Source: Terrimonas rubra
Lineage (GTDB): Bacteria > Bacteroidota > Bacteroidia > Chitinophagales > Chitinophagaceae
Length of the DNA: 64,000 nt
Direction of reading: 5' to 3'
Assembly: GCF_042686025.1 (NCBI RefSeq)
Contig: NZ_JBHUOZ010000003.1
Location: 434,001 to 498,000 of the forward strand
Shown piece after piece: positions 26,730-35,752 of this stretch (its first letter is position 1; each line of letters opens with the position of its first letter). A program made the position numbers and the translations under genes. Under the pieces are notes generated by a model that searched no databases, was not told the DNA's origin, and saw only the letters and a program-made list of their open reading frames with translations.

Positions 26730-27914
26730 ATGTCAGTGAATAAAGACCAGTTTGTAAGCCCGGATTATTTTGGTGTAGATGAATTATTGAGCGAGGAGCA
26801 TAAATTGATCCGTGAATCGGTACGCAGTTATGTAAAAAAAGAAATTTCGCCCATTATCGAGGATTATGCACAGCGTGCCGAATTTCCTGAACAGATAGTA
26901 AAGCAGATGGGTGAACTGGGGTGTTTTGGCCCTACCGTTCCTGAACAATATGGCGGTGGCGGTTTGGATTATATCAGTTATGGTTTAATGATGCAGGAGC
27001 TGGAGCGTGGGGACAGTGGTGTACGCAGCACCGCATCGGTACAGGGTTCCCTGGTAATGTACCCGATTTATGCCTATGGCAGCGAAGAGCAACGCAATAA
27101 ATATTTACCCAAGCTGGCCAGCGGTGAGTGGTTAGGTTGTTTCGGTTTAACGGAGCCCAACCATGGCAGTGATCCCAGCAGTATGCTTACCAATATTAAA
27201 GATGCCGGTGATCATGTTATTTTAAACGGCTCCAAAATGTGGATCAGCAATGCGCCTTTTGCACAGGTAGCTGTGGTATGGGCCAAGGATGAAGCAGGTG
27301 TGGTACGCGGCCTGGTAGTAGAGCGTGGTATGGAAGGTTTTTCAACCCCCACTACACATGGTAAATGGAGCCTGCGTGCCAGTGCTACCGGCGAATTGGT
27401 ATTTGACAATGTAAAAGTGCCGAAAGAAAATATATTCCCCAACGTACAGGGCTTAAAAGGCCCCCTGGGTTGTTTAACCAAAGCCCGTTATGGTATTGCC
27501 TGGGGTGCAGTTGGTGCCGCCATGGATTGTTATGATACGGCTTTACGTTACAGTAAGGAGAGGATACAGTTTGGTAAACCTATCGGTGGTTTCCAGTTGC
27601 AGCAAAAAAAGCTGGCGGAGATGCTGACCGAAATTACCAAAGCCCAGTTACTGAACTGGCGTTTGGGAGTATTGATGAATGAAGGAAAGGTTACGCCGCA
27701 ACAGGTGAGTATGGCCAAACGGAATGCCTGCGAAATTGCTACCAATATTGCCCGCGATGCCCGCCAGATGTTGGGCGGTATGGGTATTACCGGTGAGTAC
27801 AGTGTAATGCGTCATATGATGAACCTGGAAAGTGTGATCACTTACGAGGGAACACATGATGTGCACCTGTTAATTACGGGTATGGATGTTACGGGATTGA
27901 ATGCATTCAAGTAA
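26730..27914 (+). CDS. Acyl-CoA dehydrogenase, glutaryl-CoA dehydrogenase-like
   Basis: This is a 394-residue cytoplasmic flavoenzyme that oxidises an acyl-CoA, most likely glutaryl-CoA (oxidation and decarboxylation to crotonyl-CoA in lysine and tryptophan breakdown). The N-terminal helical domain, middle beta domain (GLTEPNHGSDPSS, then MWISNAPFAQVAVVWAK) and C-terminal helical domain are all present. The catalytic base is E373 in VITYEGTHDVHL. The string SVQGSLVMYPIYAYGSEEQ and the YEGTHD motif are the forms typical of glutaryl-CoA dehydrogenase rather than of short-chain enzymes. It appears to be a single-gene transcript with its own promoter. No electron-transfer flavoprotein or other pathway gene is adjacent. 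Confidence 0.88.
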   Translation: MSVNKDQFVSPDYFGVDELLSEEHKLIRESVRSYVKKEISPIIEDYAQRAEFPEQIVKQMGELGCFGPTVPEQYGGGGLDYISYGLMMQELERGDSGVRSTASVQGSLVMYPIYAYGSEEQRNKYLPKLASGEWLGCFGLTEPNHGSDPSSMLTNIKDAGDHVILNGSKMWISNAPFAQVAVVWAKDEAGVVRGLVVERGMEGFSTPTTHGKWSLRASATGELVFDNVKVPKENIFPNVQGLKGPLGCLTKARYGIAWGAVGAAMDCYDTALRYSKERIQFGKPIGGFQLQQKKLAEMLTEITKAQLLNWRLGVLMNEGKVTPQQVSMAKRNACEIATNIARDARQMLGGMGITGEYSVMRHMMNLESVITYEGTHDVHLLITGMDVTGLNAFK

Positions 27915-28017
27915 GGCTGAAAGAAAAAAGCTTAAAGCGGAAAGCTTAAAGCAGAAGGCTGAAAGCTAAACGCTTAACTATTATTAATTGTTAATTACTA
28001 ATTATTAATTAATAAAG
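27913..28017. repeat. Array of 15 consecutive imperfect heptamers upstream of shikimate kinase
   Basis: Starting at the acyl-CoA dehydrogenase stop codon, the DNA reads in a strict 7-base register. The blocks are AAGGCTG, AAAGAAA, AAAGCTT, AAAGCGG, AAAGCTT, AAAGCAG, AAGGCTG, AAAGCTA, AACGCTT, AACTATT, ATTAATT, GTTAATT, ACTAATT, ATTAATT, AATAAAG. The first nine share AAAGCNN; the later ones switch to NTTAATT without losing register. It fills nearly the whole gap to the next gene. Confidence 0.8.
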
Positions 28018-28035
28018 CTGTTCATTGCTTAAAAA

Positions 28036-28545
28036 ATGATGAAGATTTTCTTAATAGGGTTTATGGGTACCGGTAAAACGCACTGGGGGCGTTTGTTAAG
28101 CCGCAAGATGGGTCTTCCGTTTTTTGACCTGGACGAGCAGATCGTGAATTCGGCCGGTAAAAGCATTAATGAAATATTTGCGGAGAAGGGAGAGGAGCAA
28201 TTCCGTTTACTGGAAAAAGAAACCCTGCATATCATTGCCGAAAGTCATGAGTCCTTTATCATGGCCTGCGGCGGTGGTACGCCTTGTTTTTTCAATAATA
28301 TAGTTTACATGAAAGAAATGGGAACGGTGGTATGGATCAATACCAGCGCCCAGACCATTTTTGAAAGACTGCTGAAAGAAAAAGACCATCGTCCTTTATT
28401 GCGTGACCTATCCGATGACCAGCTGAAGAATTTTATTGCGAAAAAGATTGCTGACAGGAGGATCTATTACCAGCAGGCCCAGGTAACCATTGAAGAGGAG
28501 AGCATCGACATTGACAAATTTGTAGATACCTTATTTCATGCATAG
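28036..28545 (+). CDS. aroK: Shikimate kinase
   Basis: This 169-residue cytoplasmic enzyme phosphorylates shikimate in the pathway to chorismate and the aromatic amino acids. The Walker A loop is GFMGTGKTHWG (8-18), followed by the shikimate-binding DLDEQIV. The GGG motif is CGGGTPCF, and the lid region is KDHRPLL. Length is normal. Two ATG codons are adjacent at the start (28036 and 28039). It overlaps the DUF423 gene by 8 bases, so the two are translationally coupled. A period-7 repeat array fills the space upstream and no standard promoter element was recognised there. Confidence 0.93.
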   Translation: MMKIFLIGFMGTGKTHWGRLLSRKMGLPFFDLDEQIVNSAGKSINEIFAEKGEEQFRLLEKETLHIIAESHESFIMACGGGTPCFFNNIVYMKEMGTVVWINTSAQTIFERLLKEKDHRPLLRDLSDDQLKNFIAKKIADRRIYYQQAQVTIEEESIDIDKFVDTLFHA

Positions 28546-28945
28546 ATCATTATTAATGACGGCTGCCCTTCTGGGGGCATTAGGCGTAATACTGGGCGCT
28601 TTTGGTGCCCATGGTTTAAAAGAGTTAGTACCACCCGAAACGGTAAACGCTTTTCAAACCGGGGTGCAATACCAGATGTACCATGTATTTGCCTTGTTAT
28701 TTATTGGTGTATTGTGGCAAAACTTCTCTTCCAAATTATTAAAAGCTGCCGGTAATTGTTTTTTACTGGGTATGTTACTGTTTTCCGGCTCTCTTTACCT
28801 GATTACGATACTCAAGGCAAACGATATAACCGGCCTGGGTAAGCTAGGCATCATTACGCCTGTCGGTGGCCTGTTTTTTATAGCGGGCTGGTTATTACTT
28901 TTCCTGGCCCTGCTGAAAAAATCACCAGAACAGGGGCAGGCTTAA
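28538..28945 (+). CDS. DUF423 family small membrane protein (YgdD-like)
   Basis: This is a 135-residue protein with four membrane helices (near residues 4-24, 48-63, 72-91 and 104-126). The family signature GALGVILGAFGAHGLK is present near the N-terminus, followed by YQMYHVFALL. The function of the family is unknown. The start overlaps the end of the shikimate kinase gene. Its 3' end overlaps the end of the convergent sensor kinase gene by 24 bases. Confidence 0.88.
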   Translation: MHRSLLMTAALLGALGVILGAFGAHGLKELVPPETVNAFQTGVQYQMYHVFALLFIGVLWQNFSSKLLKAAGNCFLLGMLLFSGSLYLITILKANDITGLGKLGIITPVGGLFFIAGWLLLFLALLKKSPEQGQA

Positions 28946-30874
28946 ACTGGTTACCGTACCGTCGTTGGCATATATTTCATAAGTGCCGCCAATGCCTTCC
29001 ATCCTGCGTTTAATATTGTTTAACCCATTGCCAAACCGGCGGATACCATCCATATTAATGCCCTTGCCATTGTCTTTAATGGTTATTTCCAGGTGAGTAT
29101 CCAGTGTAACTTTAATGTTTACCTCTGTTGCCTGGGCATGTTTTAAAATATTATTCAAACTCTCCTTTACACTTAAGAATATATTGCGGCGTTTATCACC
29201 CGATAATTCAATATGCGGGATGTTCTCCGGTATTACCTGGAAGCGCAGCTGGATGGCGGTATTATCAAAATAATCCTGCGCATAAGCACGTATATAGGAT
29301 ACCATGTTATCCAGCGAGTCATTACCACTGTTCATACTCCAGATAATGGCATTCATCTTATTCAGTACGTCATCGGCAGACTGGGATATTTTATCGATCT
29401 CTACGGGCGTATTTTCCTGCATTTTATGACGGGCCATTTCGCTCATCAGCCTTATAACGGTCATGCCGGCTCCCAGTTCATCATGCATATCGGCCGAGAT
29501 CCGCTGCCGTTCTACTTCCTGGGCCTTTAATACGGCCAGTTCTTTTTCATACTCTTTACGCTGGTTCTCCGCTTTTAGTCTTTCACTCTCACTGGTCTCC
29601 TCCACAATGCGGCGGTTGTTTTTATAATTCAGTGCCGCCATAAAAAATACCAGTTCCAGGAACAACCCTGCTTCATACTGGAATACAGATGATTTGAAGA
29701 CGGAATTACTGAAAGGTAATTGCATCACGATGGAAGAAAGGGATATCAGCGAGAAAATCAGCAGCATCAGGTTACCCCAGAATACATAACGCATCAGCTT
29801 ATCCTGCCAGTTACGGCGGGCATAGATAATAAAGATGAGCATTACAATAAGCAGGGCCAGTTTCATGCCATTCTCCAGACCGTACTGCGCCATGAAATTA
29901 TCGGTAAAATAGAAGATATAACAGTAAAAGACCAGTCCCACAATCAATATCCAGGTGCCCCAGTTATACAGCTTGTATAAAAACGGGTAACGTTCTTTTG
30001 TGTTCAGGTAACTGCGCATGAATATCATGTAAAAAATTATACCCACGGCATGTAAAATAAAATCAAAGGACTCTTCAATAATATAACCGGCGGTAATGGC
30101 CCTGAAGGTGAACACGGCCTTGGTAAATAGCATAAGTCCGGTAAAAAATGCATAGCCTGAATAATAGAGAAATTCAATATTACCTTCCTGGTAATAATTG
30201 GCCATAGAATACAGTACCATCATGGCCAGCAGGCCGCAAAGGAAATAGGTAACAATTTCACCGGTCTTGTTTTGCCCGTGTTGTTTGGCTGAAAATGCTT
30301 CTATAAAAGATTTGCCTATCAGGCGGGGTATAAACCGGTTCACATGGGTTTTAATACAGGTCAATACAACAACGAAAGTAGCAGAATCCTGCGGCGCCAG
30401 GGCAAGCATACGGTAACCAATGCTGTCCTCAATAGCGGGTAATATCTTGGGTTCGGCTACCAGTCGGTTATCAGTCAGCCGGTATATATCTATCTGCCAG
30501 AAATAAAAGCCGGGGAAGAACCATACGGCAGCAGCTGTATCAGTATCATTCCGCACCTTAAACTTAACCACCAGGGGCTGGGTAACCTGCTTTAATGTAT
30601 TTCTCACCGGCGGAATGGCGGCACTGTCCAGCGACTTCAGGTTGAAGGTATCAGTAAAATGTTCGCTGTCTTTAATATGTATACCCCTTGTATAGGCTGC
30701 AATGTCCTTGTAAAAATTAATCTTGCTCAGTTGTACATAATCATCCTGTTTACCGGCAGGTTTATTTTGGCTGAAACCCGTATGGCCGGATAAAATAAAC
30801 GGAAAAACGAAAATAAAAATGCGTATGTCTTTACGGCATAATATACTGGAACAATGGTTAGTAGTGAAAGCCAT
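28922..30874 (-). CDS. 7TM-DISM-type sensor histidine kinase (HisKA_3 class), no adjacent regulator
   Basis: This is a 650-residue inner membrane kinase. A signal peptide (to about residue 35) precedes a periplasmic 7TMR-DISMED2-like beta domain (about 45-200), then seven membrane helices (about 208-420), a coiled coil (about 425-455) and a HisKA_3 dimerisation domain with phospho-acceptor H464 in RISADMHDELGAGMT. The HATPase domain has SLNNILKHAQATEV (N box) and DNGKGI. Kinases of this class usually pair with LuxR/NarL- or LytTR-type regulators, but none is encoded nearby, so it is an orphan by position. It runs convergent to the DUF423 gene with a 24-base overlap. Confidence 0.88.
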   Translation of the reverse strand: MAFTTNHCSSILCRKDIRIFIFVFPFILSGHTGFSQNKPAGKQDDYVQLSKINFYKDIAAYTRGIHIKDSEHFTDTFNLKSLDSAAIPPVRNTLKQVTQPLVVKFKVRNDTDTAAAVWFFPGFYFWQIDIYRLTDNRLVAEPKILPAIEDSIGYRMLALAPQDSATFVVVLTCIKTHVNRFIPRLIGKSFIEAFSAKQHGQNKTGEIVTYFLCGLLAMMVLYSMANYYQEGNIEFLYYSGYAFFTGLMLFTKAVFTFRAITAGYIIEESFDFILHAVGIIFYMIFMRSYLNTKERYPFLYKLYNWGTWILIVGLVFYCYIFYFTDNFMAQYGLENGMKLALLIVMLIFIIYARRNWQDKLMRYVFWGNLMLLIFSLISLSSIVMQLPFSNSVFKSSVFQYEAGLFLELVFFMAALNYKNNRRIVEETSESERLKAENQRKEYEKELAVLKAQEVERQRISADMHDELGAGMTVIRLMSEMARHKMQENTPVEIDKISQSADDVLNKMNAIIWSMNSGNDSLDNMVSYIRAYAQDYFDNTAIQLRFQVIPENIPHIELSGDKRRNIFLSVKESLNNILKHAQATEVNIKVTLDTHLEITIKDNGKGINMDGIRRFGNGLNNIKRRMEGIGGTYEIYANDGTVTSLSLPLFW

Positions 30875-30903
30875 ACTTTTTAGCTTTGGTATTAGTGGTG
30901 GCC

Positions 30904-30911
30904 CAAACCTA
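30904..30911 (-). promoter_or_regulatory. Promoter -7 element of the 7TM sensor kinase gene
   Basis: On the minus strand this reads TAGGTTTG, an exact TAnnTTTG. It lies 29 bases before the kinase start codon. No clear -33 partner was seen. Confidence 0.55.
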
Positions 30912-31072
30912 CGAAAAAAAAACGGGCGGCGGTCCGCCTATCTGCAGTTGAATACCAGGGATATATGCCCGGGTTTGCCGAAAAAACTTTATCTTGACAG
31001 TGACCCGGATGTTGTGAAAATGATAAACTTTTAGCCGGCCGCCTATATTGGGTGTAAAAAATGAAACTATAT

Positions 31073-31080
31073 TATCTTTG
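31073..31080 (+). promoter_or_regulatory. Promoter -7 element of ftsK
   Basis: TATCTTTG is an exact TAnnTTTG, with TTG 22 bases upstream (31048-31050). It ends 6 bases before the ATG, so the mRNA would be nearly leaderless. Confidence 0.65.
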
Positions 31081-31086
31081 TGAACT

Positions 31087-33777
31087 ATGGCTAATAAGCT
31101 GAAAAAAGAGACGCCGAAAAAAAAGAGCCCCGCTGCTGCGGATAAGAAGACCTGGAAACCCGAAAAAACGGAACAAATTGACCTGAAAGCATTGGCAAAG
31201 GACGAACGTACCCATAAAATACTGGGGGCGGTATTCCTGTTATTGGCTATATTTTTAGGTATTGCCATATTATCCTATTTCGCCACCTGGCGGCAGGACC
31301 AGGATGAAGCATTCAGGGGCAGCAGCATTTTGTGGGATGATAAGGTATCGGTGGCCAACCTGATGGGCAAAATCGGAGCCCTGGTTTCCCATTTCTTTAT
31401 TTACAAAGCTTTTGGTATTGCCTCCTTACTGGTATGTACCTTCTTTTTTGTGGTGGGTATTAATTTGCTTTCCAGCAGGAAAGTATTTTCCATTTCGCGT
31501 AATTTAAAATATGTGACACTGGGGGTGCTGGTACTCTCCGTTTCAATGGCTTTTATATTCCGTAACAGTGAGTTCTCCTGGGGCGGTGGTGTAGGCCGTA
31601 TGATGAGCAACTGGCTCATTGGTATACTGGGTAATATAGGTACAGCCGCTATCTTGTTATTAATGGCTGCAGGTTATTTCATCTGGCAATTTAATCCTGC
31701 CTTTAACCTGCCGGTGAAAAACAAGCCGGTAACAACACCGGAAGCAACAGAGGAAGATGATACAGAAGAAGCAACAGAGCCGGAAGAAGAAAAACAACCT
31801 GTAGTAAAACCTGTTGTGGCCGAGCCGATGGTAATAAAACCCAGGGCTAATAAATTAAAAGAGGATGGTGAGCCAGCTGTAGTGAAACCGGTAATAGCAG
31901 AAGAAAAGCCTTCTTACGACTTTACACTTGTTGAAAAAGAAGAAGCCGAAGAAGAACCTGCCGCAACACTCACGGTGAATGACATGTTTGTAGAAAAGGA
32001 AGTGGTGGCAGATATGTTACATAGCCGCGATGAGATTGTTCCTGAAGAAGAGACAGAAGAGGATATTGTTGAAGAAGAGGCCCCGGAACCGGAAGAAGAA
32101 ACACAACAAAGCAAACCATCGGTTTTAGTGATACCGCCTGTATCCAAACCTTCTAAAATTGTAACGGTAGGCCCTAATGATGGGGGATTGACCCTCGAGA
32201 TCAAAACCAATGCAGAAGAAAAGCCGGAAAATGAGCCGGAAATAAAATCGGCGGAAACGGTGGCCAAATTACCGCCTTATGAGCCTACACTTGACCTGAA
32301 AGATTATAAGTACCCCGGGCTCGACCTGCTGGAAACACATGGCAGTGAAAAAATTGTACAGGATCCCGCTGAGCTGGAGGAAAATAAAAACCAGATCATC
32401 TCAACCTTACGCAACTATGCTATCGAGATACAGAAGATCAGCGCTACAGTGGGGCCAACGGTTACCCTGTACGAAATTGTACCGGCAGCAGGTGTACGTA
32501 TCTCCCGTATCCGTAACCTGGAAGATGATATTGCCCTTAGCCTTGCTGCCCTGGGTATCCGTATCATAGCGCCCATACCGGGTAAAGGAACCATTGGTAT
32601 TGAAGTACCCAATACCCGTAAAACGGTGGTGAGCATGAAAACACTGCTGGAATCGGAAAAATTCCAGAACAGTGCACATTCCCTGCCTATTGCTATTGGT
32701 AAACGTATTGATAATACTGATTTTATAGTGGACCTGGCTTCCATGCCGCACTTATTAATGGCAGGTGCTACCGGCCAGGGTAAATCGGTAGGCTTAAATG
32801 CAATACTGGTATCGTTATTGTATAAAAAACATCCATCGCAGTTGAAGTTTGTGCTGGTTGACCCTAAAAAGGTGGAATTAAGCATTTATAAGACCATTGA
32901 GCACCACTTTTTAGCCAAACTGCCTAACGAAGACGAGGCGATCATCACCGATACACGCAAGGTAATTAATACTTTAAATGCCTTGTGTATTGAAATGGAT
33001 AACCGTTACGACCTGTTAAAAGAAGCAGGTTGCCGGAATATAAAGGAGTATAACAGCAAATTTGCGGCCCGTAAGCTGAACCCGGAAAAGGGGCACCAGT
33101 ACCTGCCGTTCATTGTGCTGGTGGTGGATGAGTTTGCCGACCTGATCATGACAGCAGGCAAGGAAGTGGAAATGCCGATCGCCCGTTTGGCCCAGCTGGC
33201 CCGTGCGGTGGGTATTCACCTGATCATTGCCACCCAACGTCCGTCGGTGAATATTATTACGGGTACCATTAAGGCGAACTTCCCGGCACGTATTGCCTTT
33301 AAAGTGAGCAGTAAAATTGATAGCCGTACTATTTTAGACGCCGGTGGTGCAGAGCAGTTGATCGGTAAGGGCGATATGCTGATCAGTTTTAACGGCGAGA
33401 TTGTGCGTTTGCAGTGTGCTTTTGTGGATACGCCGGAAGTGGATAAGATAACCGATTTTATCGGTTACCAGGAAGGCTACCCGCAGGCATTTTTACTGCC
33501 GGAATACGTGGATGAAAAAGAGCAGGAGGGTAAGGACTTTGACCTGGGCGATCGTGACAGTTTATTTGAGGATGCGGCAAAGCTGATCGTGATCAGTCAA
33601 AGCGGCAGCACCTCATTATTGCAGCGCAAAATGAAACTAGGCTATAACCGGGCCGGGCGTTTAATGGATCAGCTGGAAGCAGCCGGCATTGTGGGCCCTA
33701 ACCAGGGCAGTAAGCCCAGGGAAGTGTTAATTAAAACGGATATGGAACTGCAGCAGCACCTCGATCTGTTAGGTTAG
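31087..33777 (+). CDS. ftsK: DNA translocase FtsK
   Basis: This 896-residue divisome protein pumps the chromosome terminus through the closing septum. The N-terminal region is basic. Four membrane helices lie at about 45-210. An acidic linker of about 170 residues (roughly 215-385) rich in Glu, Pro and Val follows. The alpha/beta motor domain has Walker A GATGQGKS (560-567) and Walker B VVDEFADLIM. The C-terminal gamma winged helix has SGSTSLLQRKMKLGYNRAGR, which reads the polarity (KOPS) sites on DNA. Architecture is complete and normal. The acidic linker produces a spurious Ser-rich reading frame on the other strand. Confidence 0.96.
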   Translation: MANKLKKETPKKKSPAAADKKTWKPEKTEQIDLKALAKDERTHKILGAVFLLLAIFLGIAILSYFATWRQDQDEAFRGSSILWDDKVSVANLMGKIGALVSHFFIYKAFGIASLLVCTFFFVVGINLLSSRKVFSISRNLKYVTLGVLVLSVSMAFIFRNSEFSWGGGVGRMMSNWLIGILGNIGTAAILLLMAAGYFIWQFNPAFNLPVKNKPVTTPEATEEDDTEEATEPEEEKQPVVKPVVAEPMVIKPRANKLKEDGEPAVVKPVIAEEKPSYDFTLVEKEEAEEEPAATLTVNDMFVEKEVVADMLHSRDEIVPEEETEEDIVEEEAPEPEEETQQSKPSVLVIPPVSKPSKIVTVGPNDGGLTLEIKTNAEEKPENEPEIKSAETVAKLPPYEPTLDLKDYKYPGLDLLETHGSEKIVQDPAELEENKNQIISTLRNYAIEIQKISATVGPTVTLYEIVPAAGVRISRIRNLEDDIALSLAALGIRIIAPIPGKGTIGIEVPNTRKTVVSMKTLLESEKFQNSAHSLPIAIGKRIDNTDFIVDLASMPHLLMAGATGQGKSVGLNAILVSLLYKKHPSQLKFVLVDPKKVELSIYKTIEHHFLAKLPNEDEAIITDTRKVINTLNALCIEMDNRYDLLKEAGCRNIKEYNSKFAARKLNPEKGHQYLPFIVLVVDEFADLIMTAGKEVEMPIARLAQLARAVGIHLIIATQRPSVNIITGTIKANFPARIAFKVSSKIDSRTILDAGGAEQLIGKGDMLISFNGEIVRLQCAFVDTPEVDKITDFIGYQEGYPQAFLLPEYVDEKEQEGKDFDLGDRDSLFEDAAKLIVISQSGSTSLLQRKMKLGYNRAGRLMDQLEAAGIVGPNQGSKPREVLIKTDMELQQHLDLLG

Positions 33778-33849
33778 CAGAATGTTAAGAAAACCGGTTA
33801 TTTGCAACCAATTTATTTCCAAACGGGTCTTGCAGTAGCGTAAAGCCTA

Positions 33850-33857
33850 TATATTTG
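33850..33857 (+). promoter_or_regulatory. Promoter -7 element of the LolA-like gene
   Basis: TATATTTG fits TAnnTTTG, with TTG 17 bases upstream (33830-33832). It lies 33 bases before the ATG. Confidence 0.65.
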
Positions 33858-33890
33858 CAGGCCGTTTTAAGACTAAATAATAAAAAAACA

Positions 33891-34541
33891 ATGAAGAATT
33901 TTTATTTGAGCGTACTATTGTTAACTGTGGCTTTTACTGGCTTGCAGGCTCAAAAAAGTGACCCCGAAGCAAAAAAAGTATTGGATGCTGTAAGCGCTAA
34001 GTTTAAAACGTATAAAGCGGTACAGGTAGGATTTTTATATTCCATAGAAGATGCCAAGGGAAAAGTACAAAGCAAAAAAACGGGCACCCTTTTAATGAAA
34101 GGCACCAAGTATAAAGTAACGTTTGGCGACCAGGAAATTTACAGCGATGGTAAAACCACCTGGAACTATGACAAAAGCGCCAAAGAAGTTACGGTGAACA
34201 ATGTGTCATCTGATGCCAATGCGTTTACCCCACAGAAATTATTCACCAGCTTTTACGATAAAGACTTTTTATACGTGTTGAACGGTGAGAAAAAAGTAGG
34301 GGCTAAAACCCTGCAGGAAATTCAGCTGACACCAACCGATAAAAGCAAAGCTTTCCATAAAGTATACTTAACGGTTGATAAAAATGCAAAAACCATTCAA
34401 AGCACTAAGATATTGGAGAATGGTGGCAACAAGATCAACTATACACTGAACAATATGGTAACTACCGTTAATCCCGCGGACGCTTCTTTTGTATTTGATG
34501 TAAAAAAATACCCCGGCGTAGAAGTGGTAGACCTGCGGTAA
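33891..34541 (+). CDS. LolA-like outer membrane lipoprotein carrier
   Basis: This is a 216-residue periplasmic protein of the LolA/LolB fold, expected to carry lipoproteins from the inner to the outer membrane. The ATG at 33891 is chosen over an in-frame TTG 12 codons upstream because it gives a clean signal peptide (MKNFYLSVLLLTVAFTGLQAQ) and because the TTG lies inside the predicted promoter. The mature part shows the half-barrel pattern with LLMKGTKYKVTFGDQEIYSDG, TTWNYDKSAKEVTVNN and KKYPGVEVVDLR. The length is typical. It lies just after ftsK, a neighbourhood also seen for lolA in other phyla. A terminator follows. Confidence 0.85.
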   Translation: MKNFYLSVLLLTVAFTGLQAQKSDPEAKKVLDAVSAKFKTYKAVQVGFLYSIEDAKGKVQSKKTGTLLMKGTKYKVTFGDQEIYSDGKTTWNYDKSAKEVTVNNVSSDANAFTPQKLFTSFYDKDFLYVLNGEKKVGAKTLQEIQLTPTDKSKAFHKVYLTVDKNAKTIQSTKILENGGNKINYTLNNMVTTVNPADASFVFDVKKYPGVEVVDLR

Positions 34542-34562
34542 TCAACACTTTATTTATAACAG

Positions 34563-34589
34563 GCCCTTGCAACAGCGAGGGCTTTTTTT
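34563..34589 (+). terminator. Rho-independent terminator after the LolA-like gene
   Basis: An 8-bp stem GCCCTTGC/GCGAGGGC with one mismatch and a 4-base loop is followed by seven T, 22 bases after the stop codon. Confidence 0.88.
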
Positions 34590-34627
34590 ATGGTTTTGCC
34601 GGCAGTAGTAACACTTAGCAGCCCGCG

Positions 34628-34692
34628 TTGCGACGCTCCGTTCATCGTTCCGTTCTTTGTGCACCAGGCCGGAAAACCTTTTTCCCGGAAAG
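34628..34692 (+). repeat. Dispersed intergenic repeat, copy A
   Basis: This copy starts with TTGCGACGCTCCGTT and ends with CCCGGAAAG. The same 15-mer and the same closing 9-mer occur in the same order at 54373-54450, and the 12-base core occurs inverted at 38736-38747. It lies in the LolA-RibF gap and has no coding signal. Confidence 0.6.
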
Positions 34693-34701
34693 CTGTGTTT
34701 A

Positions 34702-34743
34702 AATTCTGAATTCTGAAATCTGAAATCTGAAATCCGAAATCCC
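34702..34743 (+). repeat. Six-unit heptamer array upstream of ribF
   Basis: Consecutive 7-base units AATTCTG, AATTCTG, AAATCTG, AAATCTG, AAATCCG, AAATCCC run up to 22 bases before the -7 element of ribF. The period is the same as in the arrays at 26627 and 27913, but the unit sequence differs. Confidence 0.75.
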
Positions 34744-34765
34744 CTCCAACATCTTCATTTCCGTT

Positions 34766-34773
34766 TATCTTTG
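34766..34773 (+). promoter_or_regulatory. Promoter -7 element of ribF
   Basis: TATCTTTG fits TAnnTTTG and lies 11 bases before the ATG. The expected -33 position falls at the end of the heptamer array. Confidence 0.65.
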
Positions 34774-34784
34774 CACCTATTATT

Positions 34785-35747
34785 ATGCAAGTACACTATA
34801 ATATTGATCAGCTACCCCGGTTTAAAAATGCAGTCATTACCATCGGTACTTTTGATGGGGTACACATGGGTCACCGCCAGATAATCGATAAACTGAAACA
34901 GGAAGCAGCGGCTAATGACGGTGAGACCGTTATCATTACTTTTCACCCGCATCCGCGTAAAGTGGTGTCTTCGGCTATTTTAGGCATCCGGCTCATCAAT
35001 ACCCTACACGAACGTATCCTGTTACTGGATAAACTGGGTATCGACCACCTGGTAGTAGTACCTTTTACCGATATGTTTGCAAACCAGTCTGCCGAGGAAT
35101 ATATCAGGGACTTCCTGGTGGCTAAATTCAACCCGCATACCATCATCATCGGTTACGATCACCGTTTTGGACGTGACCGTTTAGGCGATTACCGCCTGCT
35201 GGAAAAACTGGCAGCTACCTATAGCTATAAACTGAAAGAAATCCCCAAACATATACTCAACGATATTTCTATCAGCTCCACCAATATCCGCGAAGCTATT
35301 TTACATGCCGATACGGAGACCGCAAATGAACTGCTGGGTTATCACTTTTTCTTTACCGGTAAAGTGGTGCATGGCGATAAATTAGGCCGTGAGCTGGGTT
35401 ATCCTACGGCCAACCTGGCGATAGAAGATGAAGAAAAGATATTGCCGGGCAATGGTATTTATGCGGTATATGCCGATGTAATGGAACTGGTATCGGCCAA
35501 TGGGGTGCCACAGCTACCGGAAACACCGGCTTTAAAAGGCATGATGAGCATTGGGTTCAGGCCTACGGTAAATGGCACCAAAAGGGTAATAGAAGTGAAT
35601 CTCTTTGAATTTAACGAAGATATCTATGACCGGTATGTGACCGTGTACATTAAAAAATACCTGCGTGACGAAGTGAAGTTTGAAAGCCTGGCCCATTTGG
35701 TTCAGCAAATAGACCAGGACAAACTTGATAGCCTGGCTGTTTTATAA
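34785..35747 (+). CDS. ribF: Bifunctional riboflavin kinase / FAD synthetase
   Basis: This 320-residue cytoplasmic enzyme converts riboflavin to FMN and FMN to FAD. The N-terminal nucleotidyltransferase domain has GTFDGVHMGHRQII (HxGH motif), FHPHPRKV, YDHRFGRDR and the ISISSTNIR motif. The C-terminal riboflavin kinase domain has GKVVHGDKLGRELGYPTANL and PGNGIYAVYA. Length and order are standard. It ends 5 bases before the end of the convergent lipoprotein gene. Confidence 0.95.
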   Translation: MQVHYNIDQLPRFKNAVITIGTFDGVHMGHRQIIDKLKQEAAANDGETVIITFHPHPRKVVSSAILGIRLINTLHERILLLDKLGIDHLVVVPFTDMFANQSAEEYIRDFLVAKFNPHTIIIGYDHRFGRDRLGDYRLLEKLAATYSYKLKEIPKHILNDISISSTNIREAILHADTETANELLGYHFFFTGKVVHGDKLGRELGYPTANLAIEDEEKILPGNGIYAVYADVMELVSANGVPQLPETPALKGMMSIGFRPTVNGTKRVIEVNLFEFNEDIYDRYVTVYIKKYLRDEVKFESLAHLVQQIDQDKLDSLAVL

Positions 35748-35752
35748 CCGGC

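Noticed and set aside
27913..28017. The heptamer arrays as a CRISPR or as a coding repeat
   Set aside because: The unit is 7 bases with no spacers, and no cas gene is near; stop codons occur in the frames.
31914..32267. Ser-rich 117-codon frame antisense to ftsK
   Set aside because: It is the complement of the Glu-rich linker codons (GAA/GAG read backwards give Ser/Phe/Leu).
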